From Gammaproteobacteria bacterium (GTDB taxonomy: Bacteria > Pseudomonadota > Gammaproteobacteria > Steroidobacterales > Foliamicaceae): 47,985 nucleotides of DNA. Numbering within the stretch: the stretch's first letter is position 1; each line of letters starts with the position of its first letter. Under the pieces are notes generated by a model that was not told the DNA's origin, ran no database searches, and saw only the letters and a program-made list of their open reading frames with translations. The translations under genes were made by a program, and so were the position numbers. The stretch is from the NCBI GenBank assembly GCA_026707445.1, contig JAPOWV010000078.1:1-47985 (forward strand), written 5' to 3'. Shown piece after piece: positions 19,184 to 27,592 of the stretch.

Positions 19184-19531
19184 CTACTTCAACACTTCCC
19201 AGCTCCCTGCCTTGGTAGCCCCCACGTGCCGTATGGTTCCCGATGAGCGCAGCTTCCTTAGGTGGTACTTCACGCCTGCCAGCGTAATGCCGATGCGCTC
19301 GGCTATGAGGCGCTGCGTGATTTCCGGTTCTGCGCGAAGTAAAGCCAGAATTTTCTCTTGGGTAGTTGGATCGCTTTCTTGGGTAGTTTCTTGGGTAGTT
19401 TCTTGGGTAGTTTCTTGGGTAGTCTTCCCCATTTCTCGGGTAGTTCGATCAGCTTTTTGGGCAACGGCGTTCCGTGTTACACATGCCTCAAGCCGTGAAC
19501 TACCATTTTCTGGCGTCCGGCTATGCATCAA
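19184..19531 (-). CDS. Winged-helix regulator with a TTQE tandem repeat
   Basis: A 115 aa protein. Residues about 37-52 are a run of TTQE repeats, and the C-terminal half is a winged helix (EKILALLRAEPEITQ, IGITLAGVKYHLRKL, GTIRHVG, WEVL). The same ending occurs at the C-terminus of larger AlbA_2/RecG-like ATP-binding regulators, so this is either a stand-alone version or the surviving tail of one. No AlbA_2 domain is encoded upstream. It sits between the small ORF (overlap of 11 bases) and hsdR (14 bases away), suggesting a role in controlling the restriction genes. The binding target is unknown. Confidence 0.75.
   Translation of the reverse strand: MMHSRTPENGSSRLEACVTRNAVAQKADRTTREMGKTTQETTQETTQETTQESDPTTQEKILALLRAEPEITQRLIAERIGITLAGVKYHLRKLRSSGTIRHVGATKAGSWEVLK
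19375..19422 (-). repeat. Four perfect 12-bp tandem repeats encoding TTQE
   Basis: The + strand unit TTTCTTGGGTAG occurs four times without a gap. Degenerate copies flank it at 19354-19365 and 19432-19443. The unit length is a multiple of three, so gain or loss of copies would keep the winged-helix frame while changing linker length. Confidence 0.9.
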
Positions 19532-19736
19532 GTTCTTGTAGTGGATCTTCCTGATTCACATTGCTGCGCTTGGGATTCGGCTGCACCTGAGGCGCGTCGG
19601 GGCCTTCGAGAACTACGCGGCCGTCTCTCCAGAATACGGCGTATTGTCCCAACAGGCGCTTGCGTTCCAATGCCTGATCCACTGCGCGCCGCAGGGCTTT
19701 CAGCCCTTCCATAGTGAATTTATCCGGGGGAACCAT
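19521..19736 (-). CDS. Small partner protein of the zeta-like ATPase
   Basis: A 71 aa protein, MVPPDKFTMEGLKALRRAVD at its start, then ALERKRLLGQYAVFWRDGRVVLEGPDA and a polar tail. The 5' end overlaps the ATPase gene by 17 bases and the 3' end overlaps the winged-helix gene by 11. The helix-then-beta layout (KALRRAVDQALERKR, YAVFWRDGRVV) recurs, from memory, in small ORFs next to zeta-type ATPases, where it is a candidate antitoxin. No domain name is recognised with certainty. Tight overlaps on both sides support it as a real gene. Confidence 0.65.
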   Translation of the reverse strand: MVPPDKFTMEGLKALRRAVDQALERKRLLGQYAVFWRDGRVVLEGPDAPQVQPNPKRSNVNQEDPLQELDA

Positions 19737-20319
19737 ATCGCCTCATTTTTTCCAGCCTCCGCAGCAGCCTGGGTTCCGCTACTTCGCGCCGCTTGCCGCG
19801 TTGCGTGAATACTACTACCGGGTCTCCATCCGCGTTGCAGTAGCACACGGCGCGATCGGCCAGAAAAACGTATTCGCTGAGAAAATTATCCAGGCTGCGA
19901 AAGAAACGTCTTTCAATGTCCGCAAGGGGGATGTCGTGGCCGCCATGAAGCACACGCTCAGCCACGCGGTGCTTCGCCATATCCACGCTCGGCAGCGCCA
20001 AGTAAATCAATTCCACCCGCCAACCTGCCAATTTCAAACGCCCAATTAGTTGCCGGTAAGCGAGGCCCGATAGCGTGGTCTCGAAGCCGAAGTCACGCTT
20101 GGCCTCGATATTTCGTGAAATCTCACGCAGGAAAACGCGGCTCGCCGCTACTGTCCTGCCTTCCGGTGCCAGAGGCGCAAGCCCCGCGGCGATGAGATCG
20201 GCATTCACGAAGACCCGGCAGCCTGCGGTTCGTGGCAGGTACTCCAAAGCAAAGGTGGTTTTTCCCGCTCCGTTGGGACCGGCAATGATCCAGCAAGTTG
20301 GCTGCCGCTTCTGATTCAT
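19720..20319 (-). CDS. Zeta-toxin-like P-loop ATPase/kinase
   Basis: A 199 aa single-domain P-loop protein of the zeta toxin / predicted ABC-type ATPase group. Walker A is AGPNGAGKTTF (residues 13-23). VNADLIAAGL is the substrate-side motif of zeta-like kinases, and FETTLSG and RVAERVLHGGHDIP carry conserved Arg and His. True zeta toxins phosphorylate UDP-N-acetylglucosamine; whether this smaller protein does so is unknown. The ATG overlaps the hsdS stop (ATGA at 20316-20319), so it is translated from the restriction operon. The small downstream ORF may be its antidote. Confidence 0.75.
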   Translation of the reverse strand: MNQKRQPTCWIIAGPNGAGKTTFALEYLPRTAGCRVFVNADLIAAGLAPLAPEGRTVAASRVFLREISRNIEAKRDFGFETTLSGLAYRQLIGRLKLAGWRVELIYLALPSVDMAKHRVAERVLHGGHDIPLADIERRFFRSLDNFLSEYVFLADRAVCYCNADGDPVVVFTQRGKRREVAEPRLLRRLEKMRRYGSPG

Positions 20320-21098
20320 GCTAGAAGCACTTGCCCAGTAAGAAGCTGCTGCATCATGCCCCTCTTGATGGCCCGAGTCTTTTCGCAGCGCTGCTCTAGC
20401 GCGGTGATCTCGGAGTCTACATCCAGCAACGCTTGAGCGATGGCACGTTGTTGAGAAAATGGAGGGAGGGGAATCAGAACCTGTGCGAAAGACCCCTTCG
20501 ATATACCGAATACTTTAAGGCCTGTCGCCAAACGCCTGATCTGCTGCTTTACGGCTTCATTTTCTAGGAGATAACCACCATAGCCATGACAAATGCGTCT
20601 GTCTTTTGGCCGTAAGAGGAAAGTATGCAGACCGGAAATCGCCTTCTTCGAGCCGACATTGCGAATCTCCGCGCTTTTTCCTACACCAATCTCATCTTCT
20701 GATGCATCCGCAACCACCAAGTCACCGTTACGAAGAAGAGTTGCAGTTACGTTTTCGGATTCTGATAAGTGTGGGAGTTGGGCGTGCGAGACATCGATGA
20801 AATGATTGAAGCGAGTGTGCAAGTCGCCGTAATGTACGTAGGCGACCGAACCTGAGTCGTCCAATTCTGAGCGGGAATTGGAGGCAGTTCGCTCGAAAGT
20901 GAACAGTTCTTCAACGGATGCAATTTCCCAGTCCTCCGGCATCACTCCGACTTTGGTGTGCTTATACCCGTCTGGCAAGTCTTCTACTTCGGCTAGATCT
21001 GCTGCGATAGAGTTATCGATTTTCGCCGAGTCAGTGTCGATCCGGCTAGGCGCGGAAGATTCAACAGACACTGGCTGTGGAACGCGCCTAATGTTCAT
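20316..21098 (-). CDS. hsdS: Half-length type I specificity subunit (one TRD)
   Basis: Specificity subunit that chooses the DNA target for the HsdM/HsdR complex. At 260 aa it is well short of the usual 390-450 aa and holds one target-recognition domain instead of two. GYKHTKVGVMPEDWE (45-59) is the normal start of an HsdS repeat. The single TRD follows, then the conserved helix PPFSQQRAIAQALLDVDSEI and IKRGMMQQLLTGQVLL at the end. About 44 residues without family likeness precede the repeat. Both gene ends overlap neighbours cleanly, so this is not an obvious recent truncation. Base composition here is clearly more AT-rich than the surrounding chromosome. Confidence 0.88.
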   Translation of the reverse strand: MNIRRVPQPVSVESSAPSRIDTDSAKIDNSIAADLAEVEDLPDGYKHTKVGVMPEDWEIASVEELFTFERTASNSRSELDDSGSVAYVHYGDLHTRFNHFIDVSHAQLPHLSESENVTATLLRNGDLVVADASEDEIGVGKSAEIRNVGSKKAISGLHTFLLRPKDRRICHGYGGYLLENEAVKQQIRRLATGLKVFGISKGSFAQVLIPLPPFSQQRAIAQALLDVDSEITALEQRCEKTRAIKRGMMQQLLTGQVLLA

Positions 21099-23536
21099 CG
21101 CGTGACCCCCATCCGGGTGAGATGTTGCTCCACTCTACTGCTGAGCGCCTCCACATCCTGTTCCAGTTTGTGCAAGGGTTGGGCATAGCGCTCCTCGATC
21201 TCCTGTATGCGAGTCGCGAGACTTTGGGTGAGACGCTGCACTTCGGCCTCAATGGCGGACCGGATCTTGGCGAGCCACTTGTTGTGGACGACAAGCGTCT
21301 TGATTTCGTCTTCGCTGAGCGTCGCGTAGCGGTTTAGAACCTGGGCATCCAGTGCGGCTTGCGCCGTCTTGACCGCCTTGGATGCCTCGGACTCGGCCTT
21401 GATAAGAGTCAGGCATCGGTCAAGCGTTTGGCGCTCTTCGCGGCTGACGTGCTGATCGCGGATGACCCGTCGACGCGCGGTAGCGCTTGCTTTGGTGATC
21501 TTGTTCCTGTCGTTGGCCGCGTCTTCCAGCAGGCCGTCCTCGCCGGTGTGCTCCTCGATGAAATCCGCAAGCTTCCGGGCGGCGGAATCCCGCGTACGCT
21601 CCAGGGTCTCGATGGCGCGCTGCTCGCGCTCAAAGTAGCGGGCGACGGCGAGGGCAGGGGGAATCAGGTCGAGCTTGTACTTCCGGCGCTTCACGACAAG
21701 GTCGGGCGCTTCCTTGACGTTGCGCTTGCGGTCCTGAACGATTCCGCGTGGCTGGGCGGCCCGGGACCATCCTTCGCCCACGATCAGGTAGGTGTCGTCC
21801 TGCATCGCCTCTTCCCAATAGTCCCTGAGGCGCTGATAGACATCATAGGCGTCGAGCAGCGGAAGATCGGAGAAGCGGCCCAGGAGATCTTCGGACAAAT
21901 CGGCGATCAGCGACTTCGGCGCGGTCGCGGCATCGATACTCAGCAGGCGATTTTCGTGGGCCTCGCACCATTCGGTCAGCGCGTTCCGGACCCTGTCGGC
22001 GTACGACTGGAACTCCTCGTGTTCGAGAATGGCGGCCTTCACTTTACTCGGTTCGATGCGCGGAACACTGTAGCCCGCTCGCCCGCTGTCGGCGAACAGC
22101 GCGTTCCGCAGCGATGGAAAAACGGCCCAGTACGCCTGCAGGTCGTCGATGTCGCGGTTCGGGATGCCGCCGCGCAGGTGCGCTACGAGGTCATGCAGGT
22201 CTTCCGGTTCGCCGGGATCGATGTAACGTGGGATATTGAGGTTGTAGTTGTTGGCGGGGCCGGCGATTTCGGCCACTGGAACCATTCGGGCATAGCGGGC
22301 GACCTCGGTCTGCCGCGTGAACACGTCCACGATGCGGTGGATGTCCTGCTCGCGGAGCCGGTTCTTGGCCCCGTCCTTCATGAAACCCTTGCTCGCGTCG
22401 ATCATGAAGATGCCGGTGCGGGCATGGGCGTGTTCCTTATCCAGGACCACGACGCAGGCGGGGATGCCTGTGCCGAAAAAGAGGTTGGTGGGGAGGCTGA
22501 TGATGCCTTTGATGAAGCCCCTGCGGATGAGGTTGCGGCGAATATCGGCCTCCTTGTTGCCTCGAAACAAAACGCCGTGCGGGAGGATGATTGCACCTTT
22601 GCCCCTGCTTTTCAGCGATGCGATCAGGTGCAGAAGAAAGGCGTAGTCGCCGTTCCTGGCCGGTGGGATGCCGTACTCGAAGCGTCCGAACTCGTCTTTG
22701 GCGGGGTTTAGGCCGGTGGACCAGGCCTTTGAGGAAAAGGGTGGATTGGCGACGGCGAAGTCAAAAGTCTTGAGCCCGCCATTCGCGTTCTTGAAATTCG
22801 GCGCTGCCAGCGTGTTGCCTCGCCGCAGATCGGCGGTGGGGTGGCCGTGCAGGATGAGGTTCATGCGCGCCAGCGCCCACGTGGCGTTGTCCATTTCCTG
22901 GCCGTAGATGGTGATGCCGCGCGGCGCCTGATCCGCAGCTCTCAGCAACAGGGAGCCGGATCCACACGTGGGGTCGTAAATCGTCTGGTCCTGCCGGGTG
23001 TCCGCGCCGATGCCGATCACTTGCGCCATCACGCGCGAGACTTCGGCCGGCGTGTAGAACTGCCCCTTGCTCTTGCCGGATTCGGTGGCGAAGTGCCGCA
23101 TCAGGTATTCGTAAGCGTCGCCCAGCAGGTCGTCTCCTTCAGCCCGGTTGGCGCGGAAGTCGAGACCGTTGAAGACGGCGACCAGCCTGGACAACCGGTC
23201 CTGCATTTCCTTGCCTCTTCCCAGCTTGCTGTCGTCGTTGAAGTCGGCCTGGTCGATTACGCCCTGCAGTTCGTTGGCCTCGGCGAGTCTGCTGATAATC
23301 TTGTTGATCCTGTCGCCGATCTCCTTGTCGCCGATCAGTTTCACCATATCGGCGAAACCGCCGCCTTCGGGAACTTCTATCAGCGCGTCGGGCTTCCCGG
23401 CATACTTGTCCGAAACGTACTTCATGAAAAGCAACGTCAGGACGTAGTCCTTGTATTGCGAGGCGTCCATTCCGCCACGCAATTCGTCGCAGCTCTGCCA
23501 GAGCGACGAGTAGAGTTGCGATTTTTTCAGCGCCAT
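21095..23536 (-). CDS. hsdM: Type I DNA methyltransferase, M subunit (long form)
   Basis: Adenine methyltransferase that modifies the host's own sites and forms the core of the restriction complex. The N-terminal HsdM domain begins LYSSLWQSCDELRGGMD. The SAM-binding motif DPTCGSGSLLL is at 188-198 and the catalytic NPPF at 264-267; GQFYTPAEVSRVM precedes them. At 813 aa it is longer than EcoKI HsdM (529); the extra C-terminal region ends in a probable coiled coil (QRLTQSLATRIQEIEERYAQ), which may compensate for the short HsdS. The stop overlaps the hsdS ATG (ATGA, 21095-21098). It is the first gene of the operon. Confidence 0.96.
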   Translation of the reverse strand: MALKKSQLYSSLWQSCDELRGGMDASQYKDYVLTLLFMKYVSDKYAGKPDALIEVPEGGGFADMVKLIGDKEIGDRINKIISRLAEANELQGVIDQADFNDDSKLGRGKEMQDRLSRLVAVFNGLDFRANRAEGDDLLGDAYEYLMRHFATESGKSKGQFYTPAEVSRVMAQVIGIGADTRQDQTIYDPTCGSGSLLLRAADQAPRGITIYGQEMDNATWALARMNLILHGHPTADLRRGNTLAAPNFKNANGGLKTFDFAVANPPFSSKAWSTGLNPAKDEFGRFEYGIPPARNGDYAFLLHLIASLKSRGKGAIILPHGVLFRGNKEADIRRNLIRRGFIKGIISLPTNLFFGTGIPACVVVLDKEHAHARTGIFMIDASKGFMKDGAKNRLREQDIHRIVDVFTRQTEVARYARMVPVAEIAGPANNYNLNIPRYIDPGEPEDLHDLVAHLRGGIPNRDIDDLQAYWAVFPSLRNALFADSGRAGYSVPRIEPSKVKAAILEHEEFQSYADRVRNALTEWCEAHENRLLSIDAATAPKSLIADLSEDLLGRFSDLPLLDAYDVYQRLRDYWEEAMQDDTYLIVGEGWSRAAQPRGIVQDRKRNVKEAPDLVVKRRKYKLDLIPPALAVARYFEREQRAIETLERTRDSAARKLADFIEEHTGEDGLLEDAANDRNKITKASATARRRVIRDQHVSREERQTLDRCLTLIKAESEASKAVKTAQAALDAQVLNRYATLSEDEIKTLVVHNKWLAKIRSAIEAEVQRLTQSLATRIQEIEERYAQPLHKLEQDVEALSSRVEQHLTRMGVTR

Positions 23537-23711
23537 TGCGTAGTAGTTTTCTTGCCGTCTTGAATGTCAGCAGCGAGTTAGTCTAGCAATTGCGGCATCT
23601 TGCCTTTTGTCGGCTGTCCTTCCCCTGCGTTGGGGGGAAAGACACCGAGTTGTAGTCGCTGCGAATACAATCCGGTCTTTCTCGGGTCCGAACGACTGCT
23701 TGGATGATCGC

Positions 23712-24311
23712 GTGAACAGGGGCAAGGCGGCAACGGCCGGCGCTACGCCTGCGCCCGGGCGCGCGATCCTCGAGCGGATCGCGGACGGCGACCCGGGCGC
23801 CATGACCGAACTCGTGGACCAGTACGGCGACCTGGTCTGGTCGCTGGCGCGGCGCTACTTCGGCGCCTCCCCGATCGCGCAGGAATCGGTGCAGGAAGCC
23901 TTCCTGTCGCTTTGGTCCAGCGCCGGGCGGTTCCGCCCCGATCGTGGCAGCGAACTGACCTTCGTGCTCACGGTCGCGCGCCGGCGGATCGTGGACCAGG
24001 TCCGGCACGAGGCCCGTTTTTCCGGCGGCGTGCCGCTGGTGGGCGACGAGGTGGACCAGAACAGCAGTGACCAGGCCCGGCTCGACGCGCAGCTCGAAAT
24101 GCTGCGGGTCCAACCGCTGCTGGGCGAACTTTCCGGGAACGAAAGGGAAATCCTTTCGCTGTCTCTTTACGAAGGCTATTCACATAGCGAGATCGCGAAA
24201 CGCCTGAATATGCCCTTGGGAACCGTCAAGACGCGTATCCGCCGCAGCCTTATCCGGCTGCGGGCGGCGCTCAAGGTGGAGCGCGGGGAGGCCGAAAATG
24301 ACGCCGATTAA
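23712..24311 (+). CDS. ECF-type RNA polymerase sigma factor
   Basis: Alternative sigma factor of 199 aa from GTG 23712 (inferred; TTG 23607 is the furthest upstream start and TTG 23700 another). Region 2 is ELVDQYGDLVWSLARRYFG to EAFLSLWSSAGRFRP, with FVLTVARRRIVDQVR for promoter melting. Region 4 has the helix-turn-helix YSHSEIAKRLNMPLGTVKTR. It resembles the SigK/RpoE-like ECF groups paired with RskA-type anti-sigma factors, and the next gene, overlapping by 14 bases, is such a protein. It probably controls the downstream genes, but no promoter pair was confirmed by eye. The gene is divergent from hsdM. Confidence 0.9.
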   Translation: MNRGKAATAGATPAPGRAILERIADGDPGAMTELVDQYGDLVWSLARRYFGASPIAQESVQEAFLSLWSSAGRFRPDRGSELTFVLTVARRRIVDQVRHEARFSGGVPLVGDEVDQNSSDQARLDAQLEMLRVQPLLGELSGNEREILSLSLYEGYSHSEIAKRLNMPLGTVKTRIRRSLIRLRAALKVERGEAENDAD

Positions 24312-25071
24312 CCGAGTTCGCGAATTGCTCGCCGGCGAGGCTGCCGGCGAACGTCTGGACGAAACCGAATGTAACGAACTCAGGGAATTGCTCGCGGCCC
24401 TTCCGGCGGCCGACCGCATCCGCGAACGCGACGCCATGCACGAAGCCGCAGCCCTGGGGCAGGCCGCGTTCCTGGCGGAGGACCGCGAGGCCCGGCGGCC
24501 CATGCCCGGGGATTTGCGCGAACGCCTGCTGGGCATGGCCCGCGCCCGCGCCGTGGACAGCGCCCCGCGCGCAACCCGGGCCAACTGGCCGGCCCGCTGG
24601 GGATGGGCCGCGGCAACCGCCATGGTTCTCGTCTGGATCGTCAGCACCGTGCCGCTGCCGCGCCAGCCGGCCGTCCCGGACAGCGTGTCGGTGCAGTCGG
24701 CGCCGGACGTCGTCAGGCTGCCCTGGCGCTCGGACATCAGCGGTTACGAAGAGGTGCGCGGTGAAATTGTCTGGAGCGACACGCTGCAGGCCGGCGAGAT
24801 GCGATTCGCCGGACTGCCGCCGAACGATCCCGAATCGCAGCAATACCAGTTGTGGATCGTGGTCCCGGACCGCTACGAACATCCGGTGGACGGCGGCGTA
24901 TTTGACGCCTTGGCCGATGGCGATATCGTTGTCCCCGTGGACGCAAAGCTGAACGTGGTTGAGCCGGTGGCCTTCGCCGTGACGCTGGAGCAGCGCGGCG
25001 GCGTGGTGGTCTCCCAAGGGCCGCTGCTGCTGGTGGCCGCCGAAGGCCCGCGCCCGGGACAATCCCTTTGA
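24298..25071 (+). CDS. RskA-type membrane anti-sigma factor
   Basis: Single-pass inner-membrane protein of 257 aa expected to hold the preceding sigma factor inactive. The cytoplasmic part (1-100) is helical and begins NRVRELLAGEAAGERLDETE. One membrane segment is at about 101-118 (WGWAAATAMVLVWIVSTV). The periplasmic part matches the RskA C-terminal domain (GEIVWSDTLQAGEMRFAGLP, QQYQLWIVVPD, VVPVDAKLNVVEPVAFAVTLE). No zinc-binding HxxxCxxC motif is present, which suits the RskA rather than the ZAS group. The stop overlaps the next gene's TTG start. Confidence 0.85.
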   Translation: MTPINRVRELLAGEAAGERLDETECNELRELLAALPAADRIRERDAMHEAAALGQAAFLAEDREARRPMPGDLRERLLGMARARAVDSAPRATRANWPARWGWAAATAMVLVWIVSTVPLPRQPAVPDSVSVQSAPDVVRLPWRSDISGYEEVRGEIVWSDTLQAGEMRFAGLPPNDPESQQYQLWIVVPDRYEHPVDGGVFDALADGDIVVPVDAKLNVVEPVAFAVTLEQRGGVVVSQGPLLLVAAEGPRPGQSL

Positions 25072-26045
25072 GGATTCTGCGCGGTATTTTTCTGGCGCTC
25101 GCCTGGACCGCCGGCGGGCTGATCGCCCTTGCGCTGATCGGGTTTGGCGTTGCCGCCTGGACCTGGCGGGACATTCCGGCCGAGACGCTCGAAGCCCGCT
25201 ACGGTACGCCCGCGTCGCAATTTGCCGAGATCGAAGGGGCCCGCATCCACTACCGCGACGAGGGCCAGGGCCCGGCGGTGGTGCTGATCCACGCCAACTT
25301 CGCCAGCCTGGTCGGCTGGGACCCCTGGGTGGACGCGCTGCAGGACGGCTATCGCGTCGTTCGCTTCGACATGACCAGTCACGGCCTGTCCGGCGCCGAC
25401 GCGACGGGCGACTACAGCCTGCCCCGCACGGTGGACCTGATGGAGCGGCTGCTCGAACGCCTGGGCGTGGAGCGCTGCGCGATCGTCGGGACTTCGCTGG
25501 GCGGCACCGTCGCCATTCACTACACGGTCCGCAACCCGCACAAGGTGGCCGGCCTGGGCCTGATTTCGCCCGGCTCGCTGGAGCCCGGCGTTCGCGGCCG
25601 GCAGGCGCCCCCGCGCATGTCGCCGGTGACGGCCCTGGTCCGCTGGATCACTCCCCGCGCACTTCCGGAATTCATGCTGAAGGGCGGCTTCAGCGATCCG
25701 GAACGCGTATCGCCCGAACTCGTTGACCGCTGGCACGACCTCTGGCGGCTGGAAGGACAGCGTCCGGCGCAACTGGCACGCCTGCGTCAGTACATTTCCG
25801 GCAACATCGAGGAACTGATCGGGCAGGTGTCGGCGCCCGTCCTGATCCAGTGGGGCGAGGACAATCCGCAGGTGCACGTGGAACTGGCCGGCGAACTGGC
25901 CCGGCTGCTGACGAGCGCGCCTTCGGTTGAGACTATCATTTATCCCGGCGTGGGGCACATGGCGATACAGGAAGCGCCGCGCGAAACCGCCGTTGACGCG
26001 CGCGCCTGGCTGGACCGCGTGCCGTTCGCCCCGACCGCCGGTTAA
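25068..26045 (+). CDS. Membrane-anchored alpha/beta hydrolase
   Basis: A 325 aa serine hydrolase with an N-terminal membrane segment (about 5-30), probably facing the periplasm. The oxyanion region is LIHANFAS and the nucleophile elbow is GTSLGG (Ser143). The acid is likely the Asp in WGEDNPQVH and the His lies in GVGHMAIQE, so the triad is complete. The start is TTG 25068, overlapping the anti-sigma stop as TTGA; no later start keeps the membrane segment. The substrate is unknown. Its coupling to the sigma/anti-sigma pair suggests it belongs to the same regulon. Confidence 0.8.
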   Translation: MRILRGIFLALAWTAGGLIALALIGFGVAAWTWRDIPAETLEARYGTPASQFAEIEGARIHYRDEGQGPAVVLIHANFASLVGWDPWVDALQDGYRVVRFDMTSHGLSGADATGDYSLPRTVDLMERLLERLGVERCAIVGTSLGGTVAIHYTVRNPHKVAGLGLISPGSLEPGVRGRQAPPRMSPVTALVRWITPRALPEFMLKGGFSDPERVSPELVDRWHDLWRLEGQRPAQLARLRQYISGNIEELIGQVSAPVLIQWGEDNPQVHVELAGELARLLTSAPSVETIIYPGVGHMAIQEAPRETAVDARAWLDRVPFAPTAG

Positions 26046-26071
26046 TTTCGCGCACAGCGGGAGTTGCAACG

Positions 26072-27592
26072 ATGACAAAATTGCTGAAGGTGCTGGTCGT
26101 GGCCGTGATCGCGGTCTTCACGCTCGCGGTGGCCGGCTTCGGCGTGTTTCAGTACATGAACCGCACGCCGCCGCAACTGGCGGAACCCAATTACTTCGCT
26201 TACTACAAGGCTCAGGACACCGTGCCCGAGGGTCGCGTGGGGATCTTCATCTCGCACCTGATCCAGCCGGAGGAGCTGCGTTTCGAGGATTACTACGTGC
26301 TGTCGCAAAAGAGCCTGCAGTACATCCCCTGGCCGATCCGCAATTTCGCCGGCGGCGATCGCGGCGTGGTGCTGATGGATGCCGAGCGCTATTACGAGTT
26401 CGAGGAATTCACTCCCACGCGGCTTATCGATCACATGGGGCGCGATACCGATTACGACGGCGTACCGTACGCCGATAAATACCTCACCGGCGAGGTTGTG
26501 TGGTCGCCGCCCTCGACCGCCACCTACATGTCCCAGGGGTTCTTCCTGCTCCCCGGCCGCAAGGCCGGCATGCCCACCTCGGCGGCGAGGCTGATCACCA
26601 AGTGCCGGGTGTTCTACTACGCGGCCGGCAAGGGTTTCATGGACGGCCGGATACCTCACGAGGAAGGCAGCCGCCTCCTCGCCGAGGATGCGATGCAGCG
26701 GGTGCACGAAAAGTACGGCGACATCCCCTGGGCCTGGGTGACCGCCGAACACTTCGGCATGGCGCGCAAGGCCATGTACGAGCTGCTGGACACCGGGGTG
26801 GACACGGTATTGCTGGCTATCCCGCGGCCGGTCTATTCGCACCACGAGGAATTCAACAGCAGCGTCAAGCACGCGATGCACTACATCCACGAGTGGGAGG
26901 AGCGCAACGGCAAGCACATCAAGGTGATCATCACTCCGCAACTCGGCGACATCCCGGTCATCCGCACCGCCTACATCCGTATGCTGAGGGACCGGCTGGA
27001 CACGTTTTCGCCCGAGAGTTCCGTAAATGTGGTGATATCGAGCCATGGCATGCCGTGGGACAACGTTCCACACGAGGCCTGGCTGGAATTGGGGCCGCCC
27101 TATCTCGAAGCGATTGAGAACGATGTCCGCGAAGTCCTGGAGAGTTACGGCTTTTCCCGCAGCGAGGTGGTGGTGAGCCAGGAGAATTTCGCCGATCCGC
27201 TCAACGATCCCGAAGACCGGTACCTGTCCACCAACGAGGCGTACTGGAACGGCATCAACGCCGGCTACGACTACGTCGTGAACCTGCCCGTTTCGTTCTT
27301 CGCCGAGAACACCGACACCGCCTTCGGGCACGCCATGGTCAATTACGAGGGTTTCGACGAATACAGCCGCTACGATCCCATCGACTATCCCGACTGGAAC
27401 GAGCCCCTGGTGCGGGAGTTCCAGCAGGGCGGCACGCGGGTCATCTACAACGGCACGCCGGTGGGCCGCTACGGCGAACCGATCGTCGAGGCGTTTTTCC
27501 AGGCCATGGATTCGGTCCTGTCGCAGCATGAGGCCGATCCGGCCGGCGACCGGCCGGCTCAGGCCGCTAGCGCCCAGCCCGGCGCTCAATGA
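26072..27592 (+). CDS. Membrane-anchored ferrochelatase-like (chelatase-fold) protein
   Basis: A 506 aa protein with one N-terminal membrane segment (about 4-28), the rest probably periplasmic. Not an obvious named family. Three segments recall ferrochelatase: AIPRPVYSHHEEFNSS (like PLYPQYS), VVISSHGMPWDNVP (like FSAHGLP) and VVNLPVSFFAENTDTAFG (like the late PxxFxxDxxET motif). This points to a class II chelatase fold, but catalysis is unproven. GGGAG precedes the ATG by 7 bases. The stop overlaps the adaptor gene start (27589-27592), tying it to the transporter. Confidence 0.5.
   Translation: MTKLLKVLVVAVIAVFTLAVAGFGVFQYMNRTPPQLAEPNYFAYYKAQDTVPEGRVGIFISHLIQPEELRFEDYYVLSQKSLQYIPWPIRNFAGGDRGVVLMDAERYYEFEEFTPTRLIDHMGRDTDYDGVPYADKYLTGEVVWSPPSTATYMSQGFFLLPGRKAGMPTSAARLITKCRVFYYAAGKGFMDGRIPHEEGSRLLAEDAMQRVHEKYGDIPWAWVTAEHFGMARKAMYELLDTGVDTVLLAIPRPVYSHHEEFNSSVKHAMHYIHEWEERNGKHIKVIITPQLGDIPVIRTAYIRMLRDRLDTFSPESSVNVVISSHGMPWDNVPHEAWLELGPPYLEAIENDVREVLESYGFSRSEVVVSQENFADPLNDPEDRYLSTNEAYWNGINAGYDYVVNLPVSFFAENTDTAFGHAMVNYEGFDEYSRYDPIDYPDWNEPLVREFQQGGTRVIYNGTPVGRYGEPIVEAFFQAMDSVLSQHEADPAGDRPAQAASAQPGAQ

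Noticed and set aside
17736..19541. A 601-codon + strand open frame opposite hsdR
   Set aside because: It lies antisense to the helicase domain, shows no domain likeness and depends on hsdR codon bias.
23620..23639. Short hairpin TTCCCC/GGGGAA upstream of the sigma factor
   Set aside because: The stem is only 6 bp with no T-run on either strand; not supported as a terminator or a regulatory site.
23537..23711. Possible tRNA or attachment site at the right edge of the restriction island
   Set aside because: No cloverleaf, T-loop motif or repeated flank could be found in the 175-base gap.
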